A DNA stretch of 40,633 nucleotides from Bacillota bacterium. Its GTDB lineage: Bacteria; Bacillota; Limnochordia; Darwinibacteriales; Darwinibacteriaceae. The notes under the pieces were generated by a model. That model was not told the DNA's origin, made no database searches, and worked only from the letters and a program-made list of their open reading frames with translations. The DNA lies in assembly GCA_012840725.1 (NCBI GenBank), contig DURQ01000043.1, positions 1 to 40,633 on the forward strand, given 5' to 3'. This document shows positions 1 to 11,630 of this stretch, piece by piece (position 1 is the stretch's first letter; every line of letters starts with the position of its first letter). The translations under genes were made by a program, and so were the position numbers.

Positions 1-864
1 CGCCATCATATTGAGGCCATTTTCCCGGTGATCCAGGAAGCGCTTCAGCAGGCCGATGTCGAGCTGGCCGATATTGAGGTGATCGCCGTAACCTACGGGC
101 CGGGTCTGGTGGGCAGTCTGCTTGTGGGGATAGCCGCAGCCAAGGCCCTTGCTTTTGCTGCCCAAAAACCCCTTGTCGGGGTCAACCACATCGAAGGCCA
201 CATCTACGCCAACTTCCTGACCGGCCGGGAGATCCACCCGCCCCTTGTCTGCCTTACGGTTTCTGGCGGGCACACAGATCTGCTGGTCATCCCCCGTCTG
301 GGGGAATATGAGATCTTGGGGCGCACCAGGGATGATGCCGCCGGCGAAGCCTTTGACAAGGTGGCGCGGGTTTTGGGCCTTCCCTATCCGGGCGGCCCGC
401 AGATCGAGAAACTTGCCCAAGGCGGAGACCGTGAGGCAATTGCCTTCCCCCGGGGGCTCCTCGACGGAGAGAGCCTGGATTTCTCCTTCAGCGGCCTCAA
501 GACTGCGGCTCTGAACTACCTTAACGAGGCCCGCCAGAAAGAACAAGAGGTGCCTCTGGCAGACTTCGCGGCAAGCTTCCAGTGGGCGATCATCGATGTG
601 CTTACCGAGAAGTTGATGGCAGCCGCCGAGGTTCACAGGGTGGACAAGGTTATCCTCTCTGGCGGAGTGGCGGCCAACAGGACCTTTAGGGAGCATGTAG
701 CTGCCGAAGCGGCCTCTCGGGGCCTGGAACTGCTTTACCCTCCCGTGCATCTCTGCACGGACAACGCAGCCATGATAGGAAGCGCCGGCTATTTCCGTTA
801 TCTTGCCGGCCAGCGCAGCGATTACTCTCTTAATGCCGCAGCTAATCTGCGCCTCGGAGACTGA
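1..864 (+). CDS. tsaD: tRNA N6-adenosine threonylcarbamoyltransferase TsaD, 5' end missing
   Basis: The reading frame is open from base 1 and ends at TGA 862-864, so the start lies upstream; judged against the family about 50 N-terminal residues are missing. TsaD transfers the threonylcarbamoyl group to A37 of ANN-decoding tRNAs, working with TsaB and TsaE in the cytoplasm. The visible part begins in the conserved HHIEAIFP region, contains the metal-binding HxxxH in VNHIEGH (residues 63-67 of the visible part), the ASKHA-fold segment SGGHTDLL, and the late conserved motifs LSGGVAANRTFRE and CTDNAAMIG. All key motifs in the visible part are intact. An 11-nt gap separates it from the next gene, so the two are probably co-transcribed. 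Identification is secure. Confidence 0.97.
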   Translation, partial: RHHIEAIFPVIQEALQQADVELADIEVIAVTYGPGLVGSLLVGIAAAKALAFAAQKPLVGVNHIEGHIYANFLTGREIHPPLVCLTVSGGHTDLLVIPRLGEYEILGRTRDDAAGEAFDKVARVLGLPYPGGPQIEKLAQGGDREAIAFPRGLLDGESLDFSFSGLKTAALNYLNEARQKEQEVPLADFAASFQWAIIDVLTEKLMAAAEVHRVDKVILSGGVAANRTFREHVAAEAASRGLELLYPPVHLCTDNAAMIGSAGYFRYLAGQRSDYSLNAAANLRLGD

Positions 865-875
865 GGGGGATACTT

Positions 876-1583
876 GTGCGCGTTGAAGTCATACTAAGTC
901 CCGACGAAGTCGTGCACCACGACCTTACGGGCAGGATCTGTGTCGTGATCGATGTTTTCCGCTTTACCACCACCATTCTGACTGCTTTGGAGGCTGGCAT
1001 CGAGAGGTTCCTGCCCGTTGCTGAAGTGGATGAGGCACTCGGCCTCAAACAGGCCAATCCCCAGCTGATGCTGGCCGGCGAAAGGCAGGCGCTGAAGATA
1101 CCTGGCTTTGATTTCGCTAACTCCCCCCTCGAGCACTACGGCAGGTGCTATCCCGGCGGTGAGTTGGCATTCACCACCACCAACGGAACGAAGGCCGTTC
1201 AGTCGGCCAGAGGGGCTGCTCAGGTCATTTTGGCCTGTCTCCGTTCGGCGGAGGCGGTTGCCGCGTACCTTGCCAGGGAGGGCCGGGACGTGGTCTTTCT
1301 GCCTGCGGGAGTGTACGGGCGCTTCTCACTGGAGGACACTTGGTGCGCTGGTTTCATCGCCAAGCTCCTGCCCGCGGAGGAGTATGGGGATGGGGCCAAG
1401 GCAGCGCTGCTCGTCTGTGATCACATTCCGCGGGAGGGTTTGGTGAACAGCGAGCACGGACGGCGGCTGCAAGCTCTGAACCTTTGGGATGACCTGCACT
1501 TCTGCCTGGAATGCGGGGTGTCCTCAGGAATAGTCGCTTGGGACCAGGAAACGGGTTGGGGTGCCTTGGTGAGAGAACGCTAG
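876..1583 (+). CDS. comB: ComB-family 2-phosphosulfolactate phosphatase
   Basis: Protein of 235 aa starting at GTG 876 behind a purine-rich GAGGGGG. It matches the ComB family (2-phosphosulfolactate phosphatase), recognisable from the N-terminal VVIDVFRFTTTILTAL block (residues about 23-38) and the central FTTTNGTKAV block. In methanogens ComB dephosphorylates 2-phosphosulfolactate on the way to coenzyme M. In Bacillota the likelier context is sulfolactate made during sporulation (the B. subtilis YitC protein is of this family). No comA or comC partner is visible nearby, so the substrate here is inferred from family only. Length is normal for the family and the gene looks intact. It probably shares a transcript with tsaD. 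Confidence 0.85.
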   Translation: MRVEVILSPDEVVHHDLTGRICVVIDVFRFTTTILTALEAGIERFLPVAEVDEALGLKQANPQLMLAGERQALKIPGFDFANSPLEHYGRCYPGGELAFTTTNGTKAVQSARGAAQVILACLRSAEAVAAYLAREGRDVVFLPAGVYGRFSLEDTWCAGFIAKLLPAEEYGDGAKAALLVCDHIPREGLVNSEHGRRLQALNLWDDLHFCLECGVSSGIVAWDQETGWGALVRER

Positions 1584-1653
1584 CTTTCGGGAGCTATGTT
1601 TCCAGAACGGGATATCTTGGCCGGAAATCAGCTTTTCTGCTGGTTGGGAAGGT

Positions 1654-1692
1654 TTGCAAATATTGGTGACGTTGATTAACATATGGTATAGG
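1654..1692 (+). promoter_or_regulatory. candidate groESL promoter region
   Basis: Two imperfect sigma-A-type pairings precede the CIRCE element: TTGCAA (1654-1659) with TAACAT (1677-1682) at 17-nt spacing, or TTGGTG (1663-1668) with TATAGG (1687-1692) at 18-nt spacing. The first would place the transcription start just before CIRCE, the usual arrangement. I cannot choose firmly between them. Confidence 0.35.
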
Positions 1693-1693
1693 T

Positions 1694-1720
1694 TTAGCAC
1701 TCACCACCAATGAGTGCTAA
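1694..1720 (+). promoter_or_regulatory. CIRCE operator (HrcA-binding site)
   Basis: A perfect inverted repeat TTAGCACTC - 9 nt - GAGTGCTAA, identical to the CIRCE consensus, lies 33 bases before the groES start. CIRCE is bound by the HrcA repressor, which releases it on heat shock when GroEL is titrated by unfolded protein. Its place directly upstream of groESL supports HrcA control of this operon. The hrcA gene itself is not in the window. Confidence 0.97.
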
Positions 1721-1753
1721 CAAGAGGATGAAACACAAAGGGGGTACACACAG

Positions 1754-2041
1754 TTGAACATCAAACCATTAGGAGATCGTGTTGTTCTCAAGGTTGTGGA
1801 GGCAGAGGAGAAGACTGCCAGCGGCATCGTTTTGCCAGACACAGCCAAAGAAAAGCCGCAGCAGGGTAAGGTTCTTGCGGTGGGCCCTGGTAAGTACGGC
1901 GAGGACGGCAAACTCCTTCCTATGACTGTAAAAGAAGGCGACACCGTGCTGTTTGCCAAGTATGCCGGTACAGAGATCAAGTATCAGGGCGAAGAACTGC
2001 TTATCCTGAGAGAATCTGATCTGCTGGCGATCATCGAATAA
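1754..2041 (+). CDS. groES: Co-chaperonin GroES
   Basis: Protein of 95 aa, the usual GroES length, starting at TTG 1754 ([11 protein letters not shown]) after an AAGGGGG ribosome-binding site at about 1738-1744. GroES forms the heptameric lid of the GroEL folding chamber. The family signature at the N-terminus (PLGDRVVLK), the mobile-loop region (residues about 17-32, [16 protein letters not shown]) and the C-terminal [18 protein letters not shown] are all present. It is the first gene of an operon with groEL (24-nt gap) under the CIRCE operator at 1694-1720. The TTG start is unusual for so highly expressed a gene, but no ATG or GTG with a better binding site lies nearby. Confidence 0.97.
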   Translation: MNIKPLGDRVVLKVVEAEEKTASGIVLPDTAKEKPQQGKVLAVGPGKYGEDGKLLPMTVKEGDTVLFAKYAGTEIKYQGEELLILRESDLLAIIE

Positions 2042-2059
2042 TCTAAACGAGGAAGGTGA

Positions 2060-3682
<1,623 letters not shown>

Positions 3683-3697
3683 GCAAGCGGTGAACAG

Positions 3698-3726
3698 ACT
3701 CCGCCCTATCCGGGCGGGGTCTTTTT
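3698..3726 (+). terminator. Intrinsic terminator after groEL
   Basis: Nine-base stem ACTCCGCCC / GGGCGGGGT (one G-U pair) with a 5-nt loop, followed by CTTTTT. It sits 15 bases after the groEL stop and ends the groESL operon. Confidence 0.92.
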
Positions 3727-3801
3727 AAGTTTACACCCCATTTACAAGGGATCAAGTACAGGTTGGCGAAAATATGACTACGAAAATCGTCAGCAGGTGG
3801 G

Positions 3802-4323
3802 ATGAGGTTGCAGCTGAGAGTTCTGATCGACGCTGAAGAGATCGCACATCGGGTGCAGGAGTTGGGACAGCAGATTTCCGCAGATCATCAGGGACAGAAA
3901 CTTGTGGTGATCGGCATCCTGAAGGGTGCCGTGGTCTTCCTCAGCGATCTGATCAGGCATATTACGGTACCTCTGGAAGTGGACTTTATGGCCATTTCCA
4001 GTTATGGAGCGGCCACCCAAACTTCTGGAGTGGTGCAGCTGCTCAAAGACCTGGATCGGCCCATAGAAGGCGAGCATGTACTCATCGTGGAAGACATCAT
4101 CGACTCGGGCCTGACTCTGTCGTACCTCTACCAGCTGCTGAAGTCGCGCAATCCTGCCAGTCTGAGAACGGCTGTTCTCCTTGATAAGCCGGAGCGGAGG
4201 CAGACGGAATTCACACCCGACTACGTTGGGTTCACCATACCGGACATGTTTGTAATAGGATACGGCCTCGATTACAATCATAGGCATAGGGAACTGCCCT
4301 ATGTGGGTGTGCTCGAGAGTTGA
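3802..4323 (+). CDS. hpt: Hypoxanthine-guanine phosphoribosyltransferase
   Basis: Protein of 173 aa from ATG 3802, typical HPRT length. It salvages hypoxanthine and guanine with PRPP to form IMP and GMP in the cytoplasm. The PRPP-binding motif [13 protein letters not shown] (residues 93-105) is intact, as is the early [10 protein letters not shown] block and the purine-binding [10 protein letters not shown] near the C-terminus. The following GMP synthase gene starts 16 nt after this stop, so the two probably form a purine operon; in B. subtilis hpt instead sits with tilS and ftsH. The 3727-3801 interval upstream follows the groEL terminator and must hold the promoter, but I see no convincing sigma-A match there. 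Confidence 0.96.
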   Translation: MRLQLRVLIDAEEIAHRVQELGQQISADHQGQKLVVIGILKGAVVFLSDLIRHITVPLEVDFMAISSYGAATQTSGVVQLLKDLDRPIEGEHVLIVEDIIDSGLTLSYLYQLLKSRNPASLRTAVLLDKPERRQTEFTPDYVGFTIPDMFVIGYGLDYNHRHRELPYVGVLES

Positions 4324-4339
4324 GGCGGAGGGTTGCTTG

Positions 4340-5584
4340 TTGAAACGGATCTTAGTGGTGGATGGCGGCTCTCTCCATGCTCAGGACGGGGCCAGGCAGG
4401 TGCGAAACCTGGGTGTCTACAGTGAAATCGTCCCCGGTTCGGCCGCAGTTGAGGTGCTGCAGGATTCCCTTAAGGGGCCAGACCTGAAAGGCGTCCTTGT
4501 TGTGGGGATGGTTTCTGCGCGCTTAAATGAACTGCTCGCTCAAGTGTCTGTGCCCGTTCTGTCTCTAGACGATGCTGCTCCGTCAGTCAGCGTTCTAGAG
4601 TCTTTTTTGTCAGAGACCTGTGGAACTGAGCGGGATTGGAACATGGACACTTACCTGGTCCAAGCGGTGGAGAGGATCAAGGCTCAGGTGGGCAGCGGTA
4701 GAGCGGTGTGCGGCCTCAGCGGCGGAGTCGACTCGGCCGTGTCCGCAGCCTTGGTACACCGGGCTGTTGGTGACCAGCTGACCTGCATTTTCGTGGACCA
4801 CGGGTTCATGAGGGCTGGGGAGGGCGAACAGGTTGTCGCTACTTTTAGGGAGCGTTTCGGGATCCCTTTGATCCACGTTCAGGCCCAAGACCGCTTCCTG
4901 GAAAAGCTGGCGGGCGTTGCCGACCCGGAGCAAAAACGGCGGCTCATCGGCATAGAGTTTATTAGGGTTTTCGAAGAAGAAGCGGCCAAGCTGGGAGACG
5001 TCCGTTTCCTGGTGCAGGGGACTGTCTACCCAGACATCCTGGAAAGCGGGATGGGGCCGGGTACTCTGGTTAAGTCCCACCACAATGTGGGCGGACTGCC
5101 AGCCGATCTGAACTTCGAACTCGTGGAACCCTTGAGGACGCTTTTCAAAGACGAAGTGCGCCAGCTCGGGGAAAAGTTGGGACTGCCCCGGGAGATGGTC
5201 TGGCGGCACCCCTTCCCGGGTCCGGGTCTGGCCGTGCGCTGCTTGGGCGAACTAACCCGTGAAAAGCTGGACATCCTCCGAAAAGCGGATGCGATCGTCA
5301 TCGAAGAACTGCGCCAAGCTGGCTGGTATGACAAGATCTGGCAGGCGGCAGTGGTTCTCACTAACGTACGCGCCGTGGGCGTGCAGCGGGGCGGGCGCAC
5401 CTACGACTATGTGGTCGGGCTCCGCTTTGTGGATAGTCGCGATGGGATGACTGCCGATTGGGTGCGTGTTCCCTATGAACTGCTGGAGTCCATCAGCAAT
5501 CGGCTGCTGGGGGAAGTAGATGGCGTCGGCCGCGTGGTGTACGACATCAGCCGCAAACCGCCGGCCACCATCGAGTGGGAATAG
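4340..5584 (+). CDS. guaA: GMP synthase with truncated, catalytically dead glutaminase domain
   Basis: The chosen start is TTG 4340 ([10 protein letters not shown]), 7 nt after GGAGGG at 4327-4332, giving 414 aa against about 510-525 aa in normal GuaA. The ATP-pyrophosphatase and dimerisation parts are complete: PP-loop GLSGGVDS (residues 125-132), [33 protein letters not shown] and the C-terminal [14 protein letters not shown]. These amidate XMP to GMP. The N-terminal class I glutaminase domain is only a remnant of about 105 residues: its first strands still align (RILVVD.., [15 protein letters not shown]), but the segment [10 protein letters not shown] stands where VPVFGVCYGM carries the nucleophile Cys, and the half holding the catalytic His and Glu is gone. 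The frame is continuous, so this is not a simple frameshift. I infer use of free ammonia or of a separate glutaminase subunit. Confidence 0.93.
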   Translation: MKRILVVDGGSLHAQDGARQVRNLGVYSEIVPGSAAVEVLQDSLKGPDLKGVLVVGMVSARLNELLAQVSVPVLSLDDAAPSVSVLESFLSETCGTERDWNMDTYLVQAVERIKAQVGSGRAVCGLSGGVDSAVSAALVHRAVGDQLTCIFVDHGFMRAGEGEQVVATFRERFGIPLIHVQAQDRFLEKLAGVADPEQKRRLIGIEFIRVFEEEAAKLGDVRFLVQGTVYPDILESGMGPGTLVKSHHNVGGLPADLNFELVEPLRTLFKDEVRQLGEKLGLPREMVWRHPFPGPGLAVRCLGELTREKLDILRKADAIVIEELRQAGWYDKIWQAAVVLTNVRAVGVQRGGRTYDYVVGLRFVDSRDGMTADWVRVPYELLESISNRLLGEVDGVGRVVYDISRKPPATIEWE

Positions 5585-5599
5585 GATGGGGGTGAGGTT

Positions 5600-6235
5600 G
5601 TGATTAAGTACGACGAGAACGGCCTGGTACCAGCCATAATCCAAGACACCCAGGGACGGGTTTTGATGATGGCCTACATGAACGAAGAGGCGTTCAACAA
5701 AACCCTGCAGACCGGCGAAACCTGGTTTTACAGCCGCAAGCGCAAGCAGGTCTGGAAGAAGGGTGCCGAGTCTGGTAATGTGCAGAAAGTGCGGCGCATC
5801 ACCGCCGACTGCGATCGGGACACGGTTTTGATCACTGTGGACCAGCACGGCCACGGGGCATGTGATGATGATGGAGAGTCCTACACCTGTTTTCATAACC
5901 TAATTATGTCCGATGGCCCGGACCAGAGTGATCTGCTGCCGCAGCGCGAGGCCCTCTCCTGGCTCTACGCCAGCATCGAAGACCGCAGGCGCTCGCCCAA
6001 GGTTGGTTCTTACACCAACTACTTAATGGACAACGGACTGGATAAGATCCTGAAGGCTTTTGGAGAAGAAGCAGTAGAAGTGATTATCGCCGGGAAGAAT
6101 CAAAGCGATGAGGAACTGGTTTATGAGGTGAGCGATCTGCTCTACCACCTCCTGGTCCTTCTGGTCTTTAGACGCATCAACCTGGAGGCTGTGTGGGAAG
6201 AACTCCTCGGCCGCTCCAGCCTCTCGGGCCACTGA
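5600..6235 (+). CDS. hisIE: Bifunctional phosphoribosyl-AMP cyclohydrolase / phosphoribosyl-ATP pyrophosphatase
   Basis: A HisI-HisE fusion of 211 aa starting at GTG 5600 after GATGGGGGTGAGG. It performs the second and third steps of histidine synthesis. The HisI half (residues about 1-110) shows TWFYSRKRKQVWKKG, SGNVQKV and the DCDRD metal-binding motif; the HisE half (about 120-205) shows LYASIEDRRR, SYTNYLM and the GEEAVEVIIA helix. The HisI zinc region is atypical: the usual ACHxGxxSCF, with cysteines seven apart, is here GACDDDGESYTCF, with cysteines nine apart and His replaced by Asp. No other his gene is in the window; the gene follows guaA by 15 nt and is closed by a terminator. Confidence 0.94.
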   Translation: MIKYDENGLVPAIIQDTQGRVLMMAYMNEEAFNKTLQTGETWFYSRKRKQVWKKGAESGNVQKVRRITADCDRDTVLITVDQHGHGACDDDGESYTCFHNLIMSDGPDQSDLLPQREALSWLYASIEDRRRSPKVGSYTNYLMDNGLDKILKAFGEEAVEVIIAGKNQSDEELVYEVSDLLYHLLVLLVFRRINLEAVWEELLGRSSLSGH

Positions 6236-6263
6236 TCCCTGGGGCGGAGAGCTTCTCCAAAAA

Positions 6264-6290
6264 ACACCTCCCGCGCTGGGAGGTGTCTTT
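6264..6290. terminator. Terminator between convergent hisIE and lipoprotein gene
   Basis: Perfect nine-base stem ACACCTCCC / GGGAGGTGT with a 5-nt loop, flanked by A-rich sequence on the left and CTTT on the right. It lies between two genes that converge and could serve both strands, though the T-tract is short on the plus side. Confidence 0.8.
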
Positions 6291-6294
6291 ATGC

Positions 6295-7038
6295 TCACTT
6301 GAAAAAGCGGTGATTGCCGATGGTGACGGTGGGCGTCCTGGTCCACACCCAGGACCCCTTGGCCACTTTGGCCGGAGCGAAGAACCCGGTCGCCCCGCCG
6401 CTGGGATCCCAGCCGGCCAGGGCATCGGCCACGGCATCTTTCGCCGTTTGGCTGGCGGGTTTGTGGATGGTCCCGTTCAGCACAGGCTCATACTGGTAGT
6501 AGCGCTTGCCGCCAGAGACGGTCACCTGGCTGATCACACCCGAAAGGGTGTTGGGGTAGTCGGGGTGCGCAACCCGGTTGAGCACGGTGGCGGCGACCGC
6601 CACCTGCCCTTCGTAGCTCTCACCCTTGGCTTCAGCGTGGACAAGGCGGGCCAGAAGGTCCAGTTCTTGAGCTGAAAAGATGGGCTTGAGGTCCACAGAG
6701 ATGGTGAAGTCTCCGCCTGTGACCGCCACTTCCTGCTGCAGCTGCTTGTAAAAGAGAGCTTTGATGGTGAGCGTATAAGTACCTGTCGCAACGCCCGTAA
6801 ACTGAAAGGCGCCGCCGCTGATGGTGGTGCTGTAGCCAGGGCTGCCGGGACGGGTGAGGGTGACCTGCCCGCTCCAAAGTTTGAGCCCTGAGAGAGCGTC
6901 TGAGACTGTCCCCGTGAGGGATGCTTTGGCGCTACCCGGCGGCGGGCTTGGATCACCTGAAGGGGGAAGAGAACTCAGGCAGCCTCCAAGGCTGACCGCC
7001 AGCAGGATGATTATCGAGAGCAAAGTATAATGCCGCAA
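6295..7038 (-). CDS. Lipoprotein with carboxypeptidase-regulatory-like and SleB/CwlJ-type hydrolase domains
   Basis: Protein of 247 aa on the minus strand starting at TTG (7038-7036) behind an AAGGAAGGAA stretch. A lipoprotein signal peptide ends in LGGC with the lipidated Cys at residue 20, followed by a Pro/Ser-rich linker. Residues about 40-118 form a carboxypeptidase-D-regulatory-like beta domain (LTGTVSDA..., GAFQFTGVATGTYTLTI). Residues about 124-247 match the Hydrolase_2 family of SleB/CwlJ germination-type cell-wall hydrolases: LVHAEAKGE carries the presumed catalytic Glu (136), then VAATVLNRV, YQYEPV and the closing IGNHRFF. It should be anchored outside the membrane and act on peptidoglycan. 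A role in spores is possible but not shown. It is divergent from pcrA and convergent with hisIE, so it is transcribed alone. Confidence 0.87.
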   Translation of the reverse strand: MRHYTLLSIIILLAVSLGGCLSSLPPSGDPSPPPGSAKASLTGTVSDALSGLKLWSGQVTLTRPGSPGYSTTISGGAFQFTGVATGTYTLTIKALFYKQLQQEVAVTGGDFTISVDLKPIFSAQELDLLARLVHAEAKGESYEGQVAVAATVLNRVAHPDYPNTLSGVISQVTVSGGKRYYQYEPVLNGTIHKPASQTAKDAVADALAGWDPSGGATGFFAPAKVAKGSWVWTRTPTVTIGNHRFFK

Positions 7039-7174
7039 AATGAGTGTTCCTTCCTTCCATTTTTGTCGCTATTTTCTGCAGGACTTATTTCTCGCTTCAG
7101 GAACGCTGCCCTGCAGGGAATCGCTGGTAACACCTATCTGGATAGGAAGGCCTTTTTGCTTAAGGGAGAGGAAA

Positions 7175-9328
7175 ATGGACTATTTGCAGGACTTAAACTC
7201 CATGCAGAGACTGGCTGTGACCACAGTAGAAGGGCCGCTCCTGGTGGTAGCTGGCGCAGGCAGCGGCAAAACCAGGGTGCTGACAACCCGAATTGCCCAC
7301 CTGATCAGGGATCACCAGGTTCCTCCCTACAGGATCGTGGCAGTCACCTTCACCAACAAGGCGGCCCAGGAGATGCGGGAGCGCCTGGAGTCTCTGATCG
7401 GACCGAGCGCTGCCCATGTGGTCATGGGTACGTTTCACTCGCTCTGCGTGCGCATTCTGCGCGCCGATGGGGCCTATGCTGGCTGCGCGCGGGATTTTCA
7501 GATCTTCGACGACAGCGAGCAGCAGGCCGTAGTTAGGGACGTTCTCAGGGAGCTGAACCTCGATCCGCAGCGCCTGCCGCCCAAACGCCTCCTTGCCGCC
7601 ATCAGCAGGGCCAAGGAGGAACTGGTAACCCCTGAGGAGTATCCGACCAATGGGGACTTCTGGGAGCAGACCGTCGCGAAGGTCTACACCCATTACCAGC
7701 AGAAGCTTCAGAGGAGCAATGCTCTGGATTTTGACGATCTCATCATGAGAGTGGTGCGCATGTTCCAGGAGCACCCGGAGGTGCTGGGCAAGTACCAGGA
7801 GCGGTATGACCATATCCTGGTCGATGAGTATCAGGACACGAACAGAGCCCAGTACGTGCTCGTCCGCCTCCTAGCAGGCCGCACGGGCAACATCTGTGTA
7901 GTGGGCGATGAAGATCAGAGCATCTACGCTTTCCGCGGTGCAGATATCCGCAACATCCTGGAGTTCGAGAAAGATTTCCCCGGGGCGGCCGTGATCAAGC
8001 TCGAGGAAAACTACCGCTCCACCAAGAACATCTTAGGTGCAGCAAACTCGGTGATCAGGAACAACACGGAGCGCAAAGAGAAGAACCTGTGGACCCAGAG
8101 GGGCGAAGGGGAGAAGGTAACGTTTTTCCAGGGGGCAAGCGAGTGGGAAGAAGCGCGCTTCACCGCCGATGCCATCCGGGAACTGCGGAGAAGATCGGGT
8201 TTGGCGTTCCGTGACTTCGCGATCCTTTACCGGACCCATGCCCTGTCCCGGGTCTTGGAAGAGGAGTTCATGCGCAGCGGCATACCCTACCGCATAGTCT
8301 CCGGCGTGCGCTTCTACGAGCGCAAGGAGATCAAAGACCTCCTGGCTTACCTGCGGCTTGTCCACAACCCCGACAGCGATGTGAGTTTTCTGCGGGTGGT
8401 CAACACTCCCCGGCGCGGCATCGGAGCGACTACCCTGGACCGCCTCAGCTCATACGCCCGGCAGTTCGAACTGAGCTTGTTCGCCAGCCTGTCCTACCTT
8501 GACGGTGTGGACGGCATCAGCACCAAGGCAAGCAGGGCGCTGAGCGGCTTTGGGTCGCTGGTGAACAGCTGGCGGGAGCGTTTAGTGAGTCTCTCGCTGA
8601 CGGCGTTGGTCACGGCAGTGCTCGAAGAGAGCGGGTATCTAGCTGATCTGCAGAGTGATCGTGATGAAGATGCCCAGGAGCGCCTGGAGAACCTGCAGGA
8701 GTTTATGTCCCTGGCAAAACAGTTCGAGACGGGCAGTACGGTTGAGGATCTGGGTACCCTGTTGGAGTATGTCGCCCTGATCAGTGATGTGGACACTTAC
8801 GACACTCAGGCCGACGCGGTGAGCATGATGACCGTGCACGCCTCCAAGGGCCTGGAGTTTCCCGTTGTGTTTGTTGTCGGCCTGGAGGAGGGGATCTTCC
8901 CCCACGCCCGGTCGGCATGGGAAGACGGGCAGCTGGAGGAAGAAAGGCGCCTGATTTACGTTGCCATGACGAGGGCCCAGGAATACCTGTTTCTAACCTG
9001 CGCCAGGCAGCGTACCCTGTTCGGTGCGGTGAAACCCAGTGCCGTTTCCAGTTTTGTGAGAGAAATCGATCCGCGTTACCTCAAAGAAGTAGGTTCGAGC
9101 TTCTTGGGCTTCTCCAGCCTGCAGACGGCGCCAACCCGGCAGAGGGGAGCAGAAGGAGGCCCGGAAGCGGCTTTCCGGGTAGGAGACAAGATAGATCACA
9201 AGGTATGGGGCCGGGGCATGGTCGTAGCGGTGGATGACTCGGGCGGCGATCTGCTCCTGACCATCGCCTTTCCCGAGCAGGGCCTCAAGAAGGTGCTTGC
9301 TCACCTGGCGCCCATCACGAAGGTCTAG
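7175..9328 (+). CDS. pcrA: ATP-dependent DNA helicase PcrA/UvrD
   Basis: Superfamily 1A helicase of 717 aa. I place the start at ATG 7175 (MDYLQDLN) because AGGGAGAGG precedes it and the protein begins like other PcrA proteins; an open frame continues upstream to 7040 but is not PcrA-like. Motifs in order: Walker A GAGSGKT (about residues 27-33), DEYQDTN (Walker B), GDEDQSIYAFRGA, LEENYRST, TVHASKGLEFPVVF and EERRLIYVAMTRA. The last 50 residues (GDKIDHKVWGRGMVV...) form the Tudor-like tail that in PcrA contacts RNA polymerase. PcrA removes obstacles in replication and acts in nucleotide excision repair. It heads the pcrA-ligA-gatCAB run, an arrangement common in Bacillota. Confidence 0.97.
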   Translation: MDYLQDLNSMQRLAVTTVEGPLLVVAGAGSGKTRVLTTRIAHLIRDHQVPPYRIVAVTFTNKAAQEMRERLESLIGPSAAHVVMGTFHSLCVRILRADGAYAGCARDFQIFDDSEQQAVVRDVLRELNLDPQRLPPKRLLAAISRAKEELVTPEEYPTNGDFWEQTVAKVYTHYQQKLQRSNALDFDDLIMRVVRMFQEHPEVLGKYQERYDHILVDEYQDTNRAQYVLVRLLAGRTGNICVVGDEDQSIYAFRGADIRNILEFEKDFPGAAVIKLEENYRSTKNILGAANSVIRNNTERKEKNLWTQRGEGEKVTFFQGASEWEEARFTADAIRELRRRSGLAFRDFAILYRTHALSRVLEEEFMRSGIPYRIVSGVRFYERKEIKDLLAYLRLVHNPDSDVSFLRVVNTPRRGIGATTLDRLSSYARQFELSLFASLSYLDGVDGISTKASRALSGFGSLVNSWRERLVSLSLTALVTAVLEESGYLADLQSDRDEDAQERLENLQEFMSLAKQFETGSTVEDLGTLLEYVALISDVDTYDTQADAVSMMTVHASKGLEFPVVFVVGLEEGIFPHARSAWEDGQLEEERRLIYVAMTRAQEYLFLTCARQRTLFGAVKPSAVSSFVREIDPRYLKEVGSSFLGFSSLQTAPTRQRGAEGGPEAAFRVGDKIDHKVWGRGMVVAVDDSGGDLLLTIAFPEQGLKKVLAHLAPITKV

Positions 9329-11626
<2,298 letters not shown>

Positions 11627-11630
<4 letters not shown>

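Noticed and set aside
4340-4720. Frameshift as the cause of the short GuaA N-terminus
   Set aside because: The frame is continuous, and alignable GuaA sequence lies on both sides of the gap in the same frame, so a deletion or divergence fits better.
7076-7146. Short palindromes CTGCAGG...CCTGCAG and CCTATC-TG-GATAGG in the lipoprotein-pcrA gap
   Set aside because: Could be operators, but they are short, unlike any site I know, and no promoter could be placed with confidence.
7040-7174. Extended N-terminus for pcrA
   Set aside because: The added 45 residues are not helicase-like, and ATG 7175 has its own good binding site; the stretch is the divergent intergenic region.
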